Positions 49,189-58,617 of a DNA stretch of 64,000 nt are shown piece by piece. The translations under genes were made by a program, and so were the position numbers. The DNA is from UMGS1002 sp050309735 (GTDB lineage: Bacteria > Bacillota > Clostridia > Oscillospirales > CAG-272). Below the pieces are notes generated by a model that searched no databases, was not told the DNA's origin, and was given only the letters and a program-made list of their open reading frames with translations. Position 1 is the stretch's first letter, and each line of letters starts with the position of its first letter. Location: positions 16,242-80,241 of the forward strand of contig JBNRMS010000072.1 of the NCBI GenBank assembly GCA_050309735.1, read 5' to 3'.

Positions 49189-51628
49189 GAGCGCCCTCAC
49201 TCCTTCGGGAAACCACCTCAAGCCCCCAGATGTTATCGGCGTATTCACGTATGCTCCGGTCTGCCGAGAAATATCCCGAGGAGGCGATGTTTATAAGCGA
49301 CATACGATTCCACTTCTTTCTGTCCGAATAGGCCGCCATCATCTGCTCGTGAGCTAAGCGATAGGACTCAAAATCGGCAAGACACATATAAGGATCCGAG
49401 ATTCCGTGTCCCGAGATGAGATAGGATGTTATATCGGCAAACGACTCTCCGGCAAAGCCTTTTTTAAAGGAATTCACGATTTTAGCAAGCCTCTCATTGG
49501 ACGAATAATAATCTATCGCATTGTACCCGCGCAGCCACAGCTCGTCGACCTCGCGGCTGGACAGGCCAAAAATATACATATTTTCACTCCCCGCCGCCTT
49601 TTCCATCTCAACATTTGCACCGTCAAGCGTTCCTATTGTGATAGCTCCGTTCATCATCAGCTTCATGCAGCCCGTTCCGCTCGCCTCCTTGCCGGCAAGC
49701 GAAATCTGCTCGCTGACCTCGGCAGCCGGAATCATAATCTCTGATTGACTGACATTGTAATTCTCAAGAAAAACCACCCGCAACCTCTCCCTGACAGCCG
49801 GATCTGCCTCGATGGCTTTGCCGATAAAATATATCAGCTTGATTATCTGGCGCGCCATATGATATCCCGGCGCCGCCTTGCCCCCGAAAATGAATGTTTT
49901 CGGAGGCACGTCAAGACCGGGGTTTTCCTTAAGGTCAATATAAAGCCCAACAATATTAAGCGCATTGAGAAGCTGGCGCTTATACTCGTGCAGGCGCTTT
50001 ATCTGCATGTCATAAACCGAGCTCGTATCAATCGCCACTCGGGTTTTATCAAAATAATATTTTGCAAATCTCTCCTTGTTTTTCTGTTTTATCTCAGAGA
50101 GCCGCTCAAGCACACCGGCGTCGTCTGAAAATTTGAGAAATTCGGAAAGCTGCGAGGCATCCTCGCGGTAGCCGTCTCCTATGCACTCGTCAAGGAGAGT
50201 GGAAAGGTCGGGATTTGCCATGCAGAGCCAGCGGCGATGGGCGATACCGTTAGTTACATTGGTAAATTTATCGGGATATATCTGATAAAAATCTCGGAAG
50301 GTAGACTCCCGGAGTATCTCGGAGTGAAGCTTTGAAACACCGTTTACCCGCCGGGAAGCAACAACCGATAGATTCGCCATCCTCACCTGCCCGTGGCCGA
50401 TAATGCTCATGTCTGAAATTCGCTTCCAACTGCCGGGCGATATGCTCCATACCTCGCGGCAGAACCTCTCGTTAATTTCTTTGATTATCGAATGAATTCG
50501 GGGAAGTTTCAGGTGAAAGAGAGGCTCATTCCAGCATTCAAGCGCCTCGGGCATAACGGTGTGATTTGTGTAGGTGACAATTCGAGTTACAAAATCCCAT
50601 GCCCTCTCCCAATCAAAATAATATTCATCAATCAGAACACGCATAAGCTCGGGGATTACAAGAGCGGGGTGAGTGTCGTTTATGTGGATTGCCACATATC
50701 GGGGGAGGTTGTCGAGTGATTTGTGAATTGCCATATGATCGCGGATTATGCTCTGCACAGATGCCGACGAGAGAAAATATTGCTGTGAGAGGCGCAATAA
50801 TTTTCCCTCGGTGTGATTGTCGGAGGGGTAGAGAACCTTTGAGATTATCTCGGCGTTGTTGCTCTCCTCAAGGGCACGGGTGTACTGTCCTTGTGTGAAA
50901 AGCCCCATGTTGAAATTGTGTGTGTCGCGCGCCCGCCAGAGCCGCAGGGGCGAGACGGCCTCGCTCGACGCACCTGAAATCATCATGTCGTATGCCACCG
51001 CCTCAATCTCGTCGCAATCCTCATAGGTCACGACAAGCCGGCCTTCACTCATAGTCTCTATAACACGCCCGCCAAGCCGGACGCGAAAAACCCGGTCGGT
51101 GCGCGGAATGAGCCAAACCTCACCTCCCGGCAACCATATGTCGGGAAGTTCAATCTGCATACCGTCTATAATCTTCTGCCTGAAAAGACCGTAATCATAG
51201 CAGAGCGAAAAACCGGTCGCAGGATAGTCGAGCGAGGAGAGTGTGTCCATGAAACAAGCGGCAAGCCGACCAAGACCCCCGCTGCCAAGCCCGGCATCGG
51301 GCTCGCATTCATAGATTTGGTCGATATCAAAACCAAGCTCGGCCACCGCAGCTCGATATTGCTCGGCAAGACCCAAATTATGAAGATTAATCTTCAGCGA
51401 GCGGCCGAGCAGAAACTCCATGCACATATAATAAACCCGCCGTCCTCCCTGCTCCCTTGCGGTTTTTTTATATTCACCGCGCTTCATGCTCAAAATATCC
51501 TTGACTGTGAGCGCGGCGGCTTTAAAAACCTGTTCGCTCGCGGCATCGGCCGGAGTTGTTCCGAAGTGGCGCAGCAGTTTTTCCTCAATATTTTTTCTCA
51601 CCTCATGAGTGTCGGGACAAGTCTTCAT
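49166..51628 (-). CDS. glgP: Glycogen/maltodextrin phosphorylase
   Basis: 820 residues, normal length. It releases glucose-1-phosphate from alpha-1,4-glucan with phosphate and PLP. Landmarks: YYMCMEFLLGRSLKINLHNL, DAGLGSGGLGRLAACFMDTL, HINDTHPALVIPELMRVLID, VTNGIAHRRWL, MQIKRLHEYKRQLLNALNIV and the PLP-lysine segment EASGTGCMKLMMNGAITIGT followed by LDGANVEM. The usual Asn after GTG is Cys here. Fourth-to-last step in a glgB-C-D-A-P series; it should recycle the polymer made by the preceding genes. Confidence 0.97.
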   Translation of the reverse strand: MKTCPDTHEVRKNIEEKLLRHFGTTPADAASEQVFKAAALTVKDILSMKRGEYKKTAREQGGRRVYYMCMEFLLGRSLKINLHNLGLAEQYRAAVAELGFDIDQIYECEPDAGLGSGGLGRLAACFMDTLSSLDYPATGFSLCYDYGLFRQKIIDGMQIELPDIWLPGGEVWLIPRTDRVFRVRLGGRVIETMSEGRLVVTYEDCDEIEAVAYDMMISGASSEAVSPLRLWRARDTHNFNMGLFTQGQYTRALEESNNAEIISKVLYPSDNHTEGKLLRLSQQYFLSSASVQSIIRDHMAIHKSLDNLPRYVAIHINDTHPALVIPELMRVLIDEYYFDWERAWDFVTRIVTYTNHTVMPEALECWNEPLFHLKLPRIHSIIKEINERFCREVWSISPGSWKRISDMSIIGHGQVRMANLSVVASRRVNGVSKLHSEILRESTFRDFYQIYPDKFTNVTNGIAHRRWLCMANPDLSTLLDECIGDGYREDASQLSEFLKFSDDAGVLERLSEIKQKNKERFAKYYFDKTRVAIDTSSVYDMQIKRLHEYKRQLLNALNIVGLYIDLKENPGLDVPPKTFIFGGKAAPGYHMARQIIKLIYFIGKAIEADPAVRERLRVVFLENYNVSQSEIMIPAAEVSEQISLAGKEASGTGCMKLMMNGAITIGTLDGANVEMEKAAGSENMYIFGLSSREVDELWLRGYNAIDYYSSNERLAKIVNSFKKGFAGESFADITSYLISGHGISDPYMCLADFESYRLAHEQMMAAYSDRKKWNRMSLINIASSGYFSADRSIREYADNIWGLEVVSRRSEGAHADKVIV

Positions 51629-51681
51629 TGGCAGCTTTTCCTTTCATGTTTATAGCTTTATAGCTAAGTCCGGGTGCGGTA

Positions 51682-51705
51682 TTGCCGCCATCATATGGGC
51701 GGCAA
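51682..51705 (-). promoter_or_regulatory. Hairpin between glgA and glgP
   Basis: TTGCCGCC/GGCGGCAA, 8 bp with an 8-base loop and no U run. It lies in the 111-base gap and may adjust relative expression or mRNA decay. Confidence 0.4.
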
Positions 51706-51739
51706 ATGTATAAAACCCACCGTTTTGAAAATTTATATC

Positions 51740-53182
51740 TCAAACATAATTGCCACATATATATTCGTATATCTCCATATATTTTTCGGCCGATGCCCCC
51801 CAGGAGAAATCGACGCGCATTATTTTGCCGATAAATTCAAGCCGGCGCTCCCTGTCGTGCCAGAGCTCAAGCGCCGCGTCTATCCTATCCAGAAGGGCGG
51901 CCGACGAATATTCGTCGAAGGTAAATCCATTTCCTTGCAGCTCTCCCCCCACCTCATCAAAATCCTTAATTGAATCATAAAGGCCTCCGGTCTTGCGCAC
52001 GATGGGTATCGCCCCGTATCTCGAGGCTATCATCTGCGAGAGACCGCAGGGCTCGGAGAGCGAGGGCATAAGAAAGATATCGGCGGCGGCATATATCCGC
52101 TTTGAGAGGGCGCGGTCATAGTCGATAATTGCTCTGACCCGCTCGGGATATTTTGTCTCAAGATCGCGAAACAAGTCCTCAAATCTCTCCTCTCCTTGCC
52201 CGAGCAGCACAAGCTGGATATCGCGTTCGGTGATAAGGCGCTCGGCAATCTCGGCAATAAGGTCAAGTCCTTTGTGCGAGGCAAGACGCGATATTATAGC
52301 CAGCAGCGGCAACTCGCGCTCAACAAGCCCGAGACTCTGCTGAAGCACCGCGCGGTTTAAATATTTTCGGGTGACATTGTTCTCGTTGTAGTTGGCGGAC
52401 AACTCGGGGTCTTTTTCGGGATTGTAATAATCGTAATCTATTCCGTTGAGTATTCCGACAAGCCGCCGCTTATCAAGCACCCGCTCAAGCCCCCGCCCTC
52501 CCTCACGCGTCAAAATCTCATCGGCATACCTCGGACTGACCGTACTCACCATGTCGGCCGAGACAATTCCCGCCTTCATCAGGTTTATTTTGCCGTCAAG
52601 CTCAAGTATCTCGCGATCAATACCTCCGAGCGCGGGCGCGTCGCCAAGGACGCCAAACTCAAATTGCCCCTGATACTCGATATTGTGAATAGTGAGCAAC
52701 GATCTTATGTCCTTATATGCCTGTGAGTTGCGGTATTTCTGCTTCAGATAAAGCGCGGCGGGCGCTCCGTGCCAATCGTGCACGTGCAGAATATCAGGAT
52801 AAAAGCCGAGCACGCCCATCAGCTCAAGAGCCGAGAGCGACAGGAAGGAATATCGCTCGGCATCATCGGCATATCCGTAAATTTTCGGGCGGCCGAAATA
52901 ATGCTCGTTCTCAACAAAATAGTAAACAACCCGGCCCCGCCTGTGTGACTTTATCCTGCAAGAACGGCGGCGCCCTTCAATCTGCAGGATGAATTCGGCC
53001 TCATCCTGCATCTTATGCCGCCACTTCTTGTCAACAGCTGAATAAAGGGGCAGCAAAACCCGAATATCATTCGACGAATCAAATACTGCGAGCGCAATCG
53101 GCAGCGAGCCGAGAACATCTCCTAGCCCTCCGGTGGCAGCATAGGGCATTGCCTCGGAGCCGACGAAAAGAATCTTTTTCAT
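51740..53182 (-). CDS. glgA: Glycogen synthase (ADP-glucose, GT5)
   Basis: 480 residues. It transfers glucose from ADP-glucose to the glycogen chain. It begins KKILFVGSEAMPYAATGGLG, then DVLGSLP; the usual Lys of the KTGGL substrate loop is replaced (AATGGL). Other signatures: HVHDWHGAPAALYLKQKYR, LTIHNIEYQGQF, GILNGIDYDYYNPEKD, LAIISRLASHKGLDLIAEIA and MPSLSEPCGLSQMIASRYGA with the conserved catalytic Glu. Domain order and length are normal. Confidence 0.96.
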   Translation of the reverse strand: MKKILFVGSEAMPYAATGGLGDVLGSLPIALAVFDSSNDIRVLLPLYSAVDKKWRHKMQDEAEFILQIEGRRRSCRIKSHRRGRVVYYFVENEHYFGRPKIYGYADDAERYSFLSLSALELMGVLGFYPDILHVHDWHGAPAALYLKQKYRNSQAYKDIRSLLTIHNIEYQGQFEFGVLGDAPALGGIDREILELDGKINLMKAGIVSADMVSTVSPRYADEILTREGGRGLERVLDKRRLVGILNGIDYDYYNPEKDPELSANYNENNVTRKYLNRAVLQQSLGLVERELPLLAIISRLASHKGLDLIAEIAERLITERDIQLVLLGQGEERFEDLFRDLETKYPERVRAIIDYDRALSKRIYAAADIFLMPSLSEPCGLSQMIASRYGAIPIVRKTGGLYDSIKDFDEVGGELQGNGFTFDEYSSAALLDRIDAALELWHDRERRLEFIGKIMRVDFSWGASAEKYMEIYEYICGNYV

Positions 53183-53245
53183 TGCTTGTGACCAATTTTC
53201 GATTGAAAGATAAATCTTTCAATCTCCTTTCAAAATGAAGATTTT

Positions 53246-54400
53246 TTATACAATTTTATCCTTGCCGATAAAGAAGGGGGCGGATATATGCCCCTCGAGC
53301 CTGCGCCCGTCCTTAATAAGCACTCGCTTCTCGCTCACAACACAGCCAACCGATGCACCCTGCCCTACATATGTCCCGTCAAAAAGGATTGAATCACGCA
53401 CCACGCTCCCCCGCCCGACCTTAACTCCCCGGAAGAGCAGCGAATTCTCGACCAAACCTTCAATAACACAGCCGTCGGCAACAAGCGAATTTTGCACCTT
53501 CGCTCCCTCTGAATATATCGCCGGGGGCATATTTGACCCGCAACTTAGCACCGGACGCTCGTCGATACCGAAAAGTGCCCGACGCACACCCGGGTCAAGC
53601 AGTTCCATCGAGCGCGCATAATAGCTCTCAAGCGAGTTTATCAGTGCAAAATAGCCCTCGTGACGGAAGGTGCGGTAATTGTCCTCGCGAAGTCGCCTAC
53701 CAACAAGATCGCGCTCAAAACTGACGCCGCCGTGAGCGATTGTGTCAAGCACAACGCTCTGCAGATACTGCCGATTCACCGCCATTATATTGAGACTTAT
53801 ATCAACATCCCCCGATGAAACAAGATAAGGGGAGGGCGGCGCAAAATCGGTAATTCTCCCGCCGGGGTCGGAGCACACCGTACTCACTCTTGACGTCAAT
53901 TCGCCAGATCCGGGCATAACCCGCCCGACCACCACAGTCAGGTCGGCTCGGCTCTGGCGATGTTGATGCAAAAGAGCCAAAATATCAATATTTAAAACCA
54001 CGTCGCAATCTGTGAGAATCAAATGCTCCTCGGCGCAGCCCGAGATGAAGTTCATCACCGAGCCGAGCGCCTCAAGACGCGAGGAATAAACTCGGTCGCT
54101 TGAAGAATTATCATATGCGGTGATATAGGGAGGCAGGATTTTGATGCCGCCCGAGCGGCGCGAGAGATCCCAATCGCGTCCGTCCTCAAGATGGTCGAGC
54201 AGCGAGCGGTAATTGTTGTGTGTGATTATTCCAACCCGCTCAATCCCCGCGCCGACAAGATTTGAGAGCGCGAAATCGACAAGGCGATACCTCCCCCCGA
54301 AGGGCAGGCTCGCCATTGTTCGCGTACGGGTCAGCTCGGGGATAATTGTGTCGTGTATATTTGAGAATATAAGACCCGCAGCCTGTGATTTGCCAAACAT
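53246..54400 (-). CDS. glgD: GlgD, regulatory subunit of ADP-glucose pyrophosphorylase
   Basis: 384 residues. The nucleotidyltransferase fold begins AAGLIFSNIHDTIIPELTRT and MASLPFGGRYRLVDFALSNL. The GGQGSR loop of active enzymes is missing, as in GlgD generally. The left-handed beta-helix end is present (VENSLLFRGVKVGRGSVVRD). In Bacillota GlgD pairs with GlgC and raises its activity. It directly follows glgC in the operon. Confidence 0.95.
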   Translation of the reverse strand: MFGKSQAAGLIFSNIHDTIIPELTRTRTMASLPFGGRYRLVDFALSNLVGAGIERVGIITHNNYRSLLDHLEDGRDWDLSRRSGGIKILPPYITAYDNSSSDRVYSSRLEALGSVMNFISGCAEEHLILTDCDVVLNIDILALLHQHRQSRADLTVVVGRVMPGSGELTSRVSTVCSDPGGRITDFAPPSPYLVSSGDVDISLNIMAVNRQYLQSVVLDTIAHGGVSFERDLVGRRLREDNYRTFRHEGYFALINSLESYYARSMELLDPGVRRALFGIDERPVLSCGSNMPPAIYSEGAKVQNSLVADGCVIEGLVENSLLFRGVKVGRGSVVRDSILFDGTYVGQGASVGCVVSEKRVLIKDGRRLEGHISAPFFIGKDKIV

Positions 54401-54465
54401 TCGAGTTCTCCTTGTTGCCTTTTTCTTATTTTTTATGGTTTTATAAATAACCCGCCCGCCTCATT

Positions 54466-55656
54466 CTATCGTGAAGCGGCAACTCTATCGAGAGCGCCGA
54501 CCACAGCGCCCGACGGTAGACTTACCCCACCGCCTATCACGGCTATCTGGGCGCCCGGCCCGCGCGGCATTCCGACTCTGGCTCCGGCGCCGATAAGAGC
54601 ACCTGTGTCTATTATCGAATAGTTGACCGCCGCACCCTCACCGACCGTCACTCCCTCCATGATAACCGAATCGCGCACGCTCGCCCCGCTCTTAATCCTA
54701 ACGCCGGGACCGAGAACGCTGTTTCTCACCTTTCCGTATATCTCGCAGCCCTCGCTTATAATCGAGTTCTCAAGGAGCGCACCAACGCCGATATACTGAG
54801 GCGGCTCGCTCCGCCCCTCCCTTGAAAGCACCCGCCAGCCTCCGCTCCCTATGCGGAGCGGAGGATTCTCGCCCAGCATATCCATATTGGCTTCCCATAG
54901 ACTGAATATAGTTCCGACATCGCGCCAGTATCCGTCAAATTCATAGGCGTAAAGCCGCTCGCCCGAAGCAAGAATCGAGGGGATGATATTCTTCCCGAAA
55001 TCATTTGAGGAGTCGGTGTCATCGTTATCGGCTCGAAGGTAGGAGAGCAGACGCTCCTTGTTAAATATATATATCCCCATTGAGGCCTTGGTACTGTCGG
55101 GAATTTTTGGCTTTTCGGTGAATTTTGTTATTCGACCTTCCCCATCAGTACTCATTATTCCAAATCGCCCTGCCTCCGAGAGAGGAACATCAAGAACGGC
55201 AATAGTGCAGTCAGCCTCCTTTTCCTTGTGGAATTCGAGCATTCGCCGGTAGTCCATCCGGTAGATGTGGTCGCCCGACAGGATAAGCACGTATTCAGGG
55301 TCGTAGCGATTGATAAATTCGATATTTTGGTATATTGCGTTTGCCGTTCCGCGATACCAGTCCGAGCAGCGCTGCTGCTGATAGGGGGGAAGAACCACAA
55401 GACCGCCCCAGCTCCGGTCAAGATCCCATGGGTCGCCTCTTCCCATATATTCGTTTAGTATGTGCGGCTGATACTGGGTCAGCACGCCGACTGTGTCTAT
55501 ACCTGAGATCGTGCAGTTGGTAAGCGTAAAATCTATAATTCTGTATTTCCCGCCAAACTTCACCGCAGACTTAGCAAGCTTCTCGGTCAGCGTAGAAAGA
55601 CGCGAACCCTGCCCGCCGGCAAGCAGCATGGCGATACATTCTTTTTTCCTTGGCAT
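54466..55656 (-). CDS. glgC: ADP-glucose pyrophosphorylase catalytic subunit
   Basis: 396 residues. It makes ADP-glucose from ATP and glucose-1-phosphate, the committed step of glycogen synthesis. Landmarks: AMLLAGGQGSRLSTLTEKLA, VKFGGKYRIIDFTLTNC, YVLILSGDHIYRMDYRRMLE, ITKFTEKPK, YEFDGYWRDVGTIFSLWEAN, and a C-terminal beta-helix of hexapeptide repeats (SGASVRDSVIMEGVTVGEGA). The catalytic loop is intact. It lies 25 bases after glgB. Confidence 0.97.
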   Translation of the reverse strand: MPRKKECIAMLLAGGQGSRLSTLTEKLAKSAVKFGGKYRIIDFTLTNCTISGIDTVGVLTQYQPHILNEYMGRGDPWDLDRSWGGLVVLPPYQQQRCSDWYRGTANAIYQNIEFINRYDPEYVLILSGDHIYRMDYRRMLEFHKEKEADCTIAVLDVPLSEAGRFGIMSTDGEGRITKFTEKPKIPDSTKASMGIYIFNKERLLSYLRADNDDTDSSNDFGKNIIPSILASGERLYAYEFDGYWRDVGTIFSLWEANMDMLGENPPLRIGSGGWRVLSREGRSEPPQYIGVGALLENSIISEGCEIYGKVRNSVLGPGVRIKSGASVRDSVIMEGVTVGEGAAVNYSIIDTGALIGAGARVGMPRGPGAQIAVIGGGVSLPSGAVVGALDRVAASR

Positions 55657-55681
55657 TTGATTCTCCCGTGACAGTCACTTT

Positions 55682-57631
55682 TTAGTTATTTTTCGCTCGG
55701 AGCCTGAGCGGCGAAGCCTCTCTTTTCCTCCTGACCTTTCCGATATCGCCCAGCGAGGCTCGCGCCCCGCCGCTCTTGAGTATCAGCGCCGAGAGGGGAG
55801 CAAGAGTCAGTTTAAGGCTGAAGGGCAAACCGTTGGCGCTCCTCCGCCGAGGGTGGATTTTCCCCGGATTAACAATTCCTCCGCCCCCGTATTTTTGGGC
55901 GTCGCTGTTAATAAGCTCGATATAGTGTGTGCCGCGCGGAACTCCAAGAAGGAAATCGGCTCGAATTTGAGATGAGAAGTTAATAACTACCACCAACTCG
56001 CTCCCTCCCCGCGCTATCCTCCGATAAGAATAAACACTTTCCTCCCGATTGTCGGGATCTATCCATCTGAACCCCTCCCAACCGTCGTCAACCTCCCATA
56101 GCTCGGGGCGAGCAAGATAAAGGTGGTTTAGCTCTGAGTGGAAGAGCTGAAAGGAGGCGTGCTGTGGGTAATCGAGCAGAAACCACTCTATCTCGCCCGC
56201 CCAGTCCCACTCGCGGAATTGGCCTATTTCGTTTCCCATAAAATTGAGTTTTTTTCCCGGATGGGTCATCATATAGACGGCATACGCTCGCGCCGCCGCA
56301 AACTTTTGCCTGTATTCACCCCGAACTCGACCGACTATCGACCCTTTGCAATGCACAACCTCATCGTGTGAGAGGGGCAGGAGGAATTTTTCAAAAAAGG
56401 CGTAGGTCAGCGAAAAGGTAAGGAGGCCGTGTTTGTTTTTGCGTTCGGAGTCCGGGAGCGACAGATAATTAAGAGTGTCATTCATCCAGCCCATATTCCA
56501 CTTAAAAGAAAAACCAAGCCCCCCTTCCTCAAGCGAGCCGGTCACACGCGGCCATGCGCTCGACTCCTCGGCAAAGATCAGCACGTCGGGAAAACGCTCA
56601 CCCATGACCCGGTTGAGCTTTTTAAAAAAATCGACCGCTTCAAGACAGCGGTTGTCGCCGTATTTATTAGGCAGCCATTCGCCCTCTCGCTTATCGTAGT
56701 CAAGATATAGCATAGAGGCCACCGCATCAACACGCAGGCCGTCTATATGGTATTTTTCCGCCCAAAAAAGAGCGTTTGAAATAAGAAAGGAGGCGACTTC
56801 CTCCCGCCCGACGTCAAACCTGTTCGTACCCCATCCTCTGTGCTCGCGCTGGGATAGCTCCGAATATTCGTAAAGCGGCGAGCCGTCAAACTCAAAAAGG
56901 CCGTGCTCGTCCTTGGGGAAATGCCCCGGCACCCAATCAAGTATCACCCCAACCCCGGCCTCGTGCATAATATCAACAAAGGCCATGAAATCCGAGGGCG
57001 ACCCGAAGCGCGACGTAGTGGCGTAGTACCCGCAAATCTGATATCCCCACGACGGGTCGTAGGGGTATTCCATAATCGGCATCAGCTCAATATGCGTGTA
57101 TCCCATCTGTTTGACATAGGGCGCAAGTTCGTCGGCAAGCTCTGTGTAGCTAAGGAAGGCTCCGCCGTCTTTCTTTTTCCAAGACCCGGCGTGAATCTCA
57201 TATATATTTATCGGCTGCGAATAAAATCTGTCGCGATCCATTGTCTTTTTGCGATGCTCAAGCCAGCCGGCGTCTCTCCAATTGTAGGATGAGAGGTCGT
57301 ATAGGCGCGACGCCGTCGCCGGCGGCCGCTCGCAGAAAAAAGCGTATGGGTCGGCCTTGTCAAACGTCTTGCCTTGGCGTGTCAGGCGAAATTTGTAGCT
57401 GTCACCGTATTCGGCTGCTGCTCGCGCCTCAAAAACACCGCCGCCAACAGGCTTCATCGGATGCCTGTCCGAGTAGCCATTAAAACTGCCGACAAGGTGT
57501 GCTCCCTCAGCCGACGGTGCAAATACTCGAAAAACAAACTCCCCTCCCTCACTGTGCGCCCCGAAATAATCGAAATCCCGATATTTCTCTCGCTGCGAAC
57601 CAGGCACCAAGCCCTCTCCGATATTTGACAT
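55682..57631 (-). CDS. glgB: 1,4-alpha-glucan branching enzyme
   Basis: 649 residues from ATG 57631, six bases after GGAGG; an in-frame GTG at 57637 has no spacing. It forms alpha-1,6 branches. An N-terminal CBM48-like domain (EFVFRVFAPSAEGAHLVGSF) leads to the GH13 barrel: YTHIELMPIMEYPYDPSWGY, DWVPGHFPKDEHGLFEFDGS, GLRVDAVASMLYLDYDKREG with the nucleophile, FAEESSAWPRVTG, and LPLSHDEVVHCKGSIVGR. A basic C-terminal tail (VRRKREASPLRLRAKNN) follows. First gene of the glycogen operon. Confidence 0.96.
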   Translation of the reverse strand: MSNIGEGLVPGSQREKYRDFDYFGAHSEGGEFVFRVFAPSAEGAHLVGSFNGYSDRHPMKPVGGGVFEARAAAEYGDSYKFRLTRQGKTFDKADPYAFFCERPPATASRLYDLSSYNWRDAGWLEHRKKTMDRDRFYSQPINIYEIHAGSWKKKDGGAFLSYTELADELAPYVKQMGYTHIELMPIMEYPYDPSWGYQICGYYATTSRFGSPSDFMAFVDIMHEAGVGVILDWVPGHFPKDEHGLFEFDGSPLYEYSELSQREHRGWGTNRFDVGREEVASFLISNALFWAEKYHIDGLRVDAVASMLYLDYDKREGEWLPNKYGDNRCLEAVDFFKKLNRVMGERFPDVLIFAEESSAWPRVTGSLEEGGLGFSFKWNMGWMNDTLNYLSLPDSERKNKHGLLTFSLTYAFFEKFLLPLSHDEVVHCKGSIVGRVRGEYRQKFAAARAYAVYMMTHPGKKLNFMGNEIGQFREWDWAGEIEWFLLDYPQHASFQLFHSELNHLYLARPELWEVDDGWEGFRWIDPDNREESVYSYRRIARGGSELVVVINFSSQIRADFLLGVPRGTHYIELINSDAQKYGGGGIVNPGKIHPRRRSANGLPFSLKLTLAPLSALILKSGGARASLGDIGKVRRKREASPLRLRAKNN

Positions 57632-57648
57632 TGACACCTCCGGAAATT

Positions 57649-57677
57649 TTTTAACTCAAATGAGTGATATCGGTCAA
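57649..57677 (-). promoter_or_regulatory. Possible promoter of the glycogen operon
   Basis: On the minus strand TTGACC-17-TTAAAA. The predicted start of transcription would fall almost at the GGAGG, so the leader would be very short. Tentative. Confidence 0.35.
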
Positions 57678-57755
57678 CAATAATTTTGCCCCGCGAAGCC
57701 TTGATAAATACATCAGGCATGCTCAGCGCCGCCGAATTAACCCGATTTATTTGAA

Positions 57756-57787
57756 GAAAAAAAAGGATTGCCCATCGCAATCCTTTT
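57756..57787 (-). terminator. Terminator of the ABC/isomerase operon
   Basis: On the minus strand AAAAGGATTGC/GCAATCCTTTT with a short loop, then TTTTTTTTC. It separates this operon from glgB. Confidence 0.85.
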
Positions 57788-57798
57788 ATGAAATTTAT

Positions 57799-58617
57799 TC
57801 ACCATGAGCTATACTTTTGAAAAAGCTCTATAAACCCCGGCAGCGCCTCCTCGATTTCAGGCAGCTCGGGCACCCATTTTTTCTCCCATTCGAGCGAATA
57901 CCACCCGTCATACCGGTCGGCCACCAGCCTGTCTATTATATCCGATATCTCTATCTCGCCCTCTCCGACAAGCGTTAACCTTGCCTTGCCGCCGCCTGTC
58001 TTTATATGATCCTTTATATGGATGTGCCTTATATAGGGAGCAATCACCTCATAAAAAGTGCGCCAGTCAGAGCCATAGTGCATGTCGCTGTGAGCGATAT
58101 CCCAGATAATCCCGAAATTCGGGCGTTCGCGGTTTTGCTCAATCACCGGCATAAGAGTTTCCTCTCTGTTGAAATCGCCGTGCACCTCAAGGAGAATGTC
58201 AACGCCCCGCGGCTCGCCATAGTCGCAGAGCAGACCTATCGCGCCGCCAACGCGCGAGATAATCGCATTTTGACTCTCATGCGGCTCAATCTTGTTTCCG
58301 AAAACCCTTATCGCGGGTATCTCCATCCTCCGGCAAACGTCGATTGCCGCCCGCCCCGCATCAAGCGCCGATGTGAGCCTCTCTTCATCGTGAAAAGAAC
58401 ATGAGGTGCCAAAAGATATTATTTGCAGGCCATTTTCGCGGAGCAGCTTATTGCTCTCATCTGCCATGTCCTCTTTGAAGTCGGGTATGTCGTCGGCGTC
58501 CATCACCCCGCCCACCCCTCTTATCTCAAGGCCGCGTATGCTGAATCTGTTTGCTAAGGCGACAATTTCCGCAAGGCTTCGCCCGGGGCAACCAAGTGTT
58601 GAGAAAGATAGTTTCAT
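57799..58617 (-). CDS. Sugar phosphate isomerase/epimerase-like TIM-barrel protein
   Basis: 272 residues of the xylose isomerase-like/AP endonuclease 2 superfamily. Barrel elements with metal-ligand candidates: LLEVHGDFNREETLM (Glu and His), FGIIWDIAHSDMHYGSDW (Asp and His), IRHIHIKDHIKTGGG, and WYSLEWEKKWVPE (Glu). Such enzymes isomerise sugars, inositols or keto-sugars. The substrate is unknown. Its start overlaps the upstream ABC ATPase stop by four bases (ATGA), an odd pairing for a sugar enzyme. Confidence 0.87.
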   Translation of the reverse strand: MKLSFSTLGCPGRSLAEIVALANRFSIRGLEIRGVGGVMDADDIPDFKEDMADESNKLLRENGLQIISFGTSCSFHDEERLTSALDAGRAAIDVCRRMEIPAIRVFGNKIEPHESQNAIISRVGGAIGLLCDYGEPRGVDILLEVHGDFNREETLMPVIEQNRERPNFGIIWDIAHSDMHYGSDWRTFYEVIAPYIRHIHIKDHIKTGGGKARLTLVGEGEIEISDIIDRLVADRYDGWYSLEWEKKWVPELPEIEEALPGFIELFQKYSSW

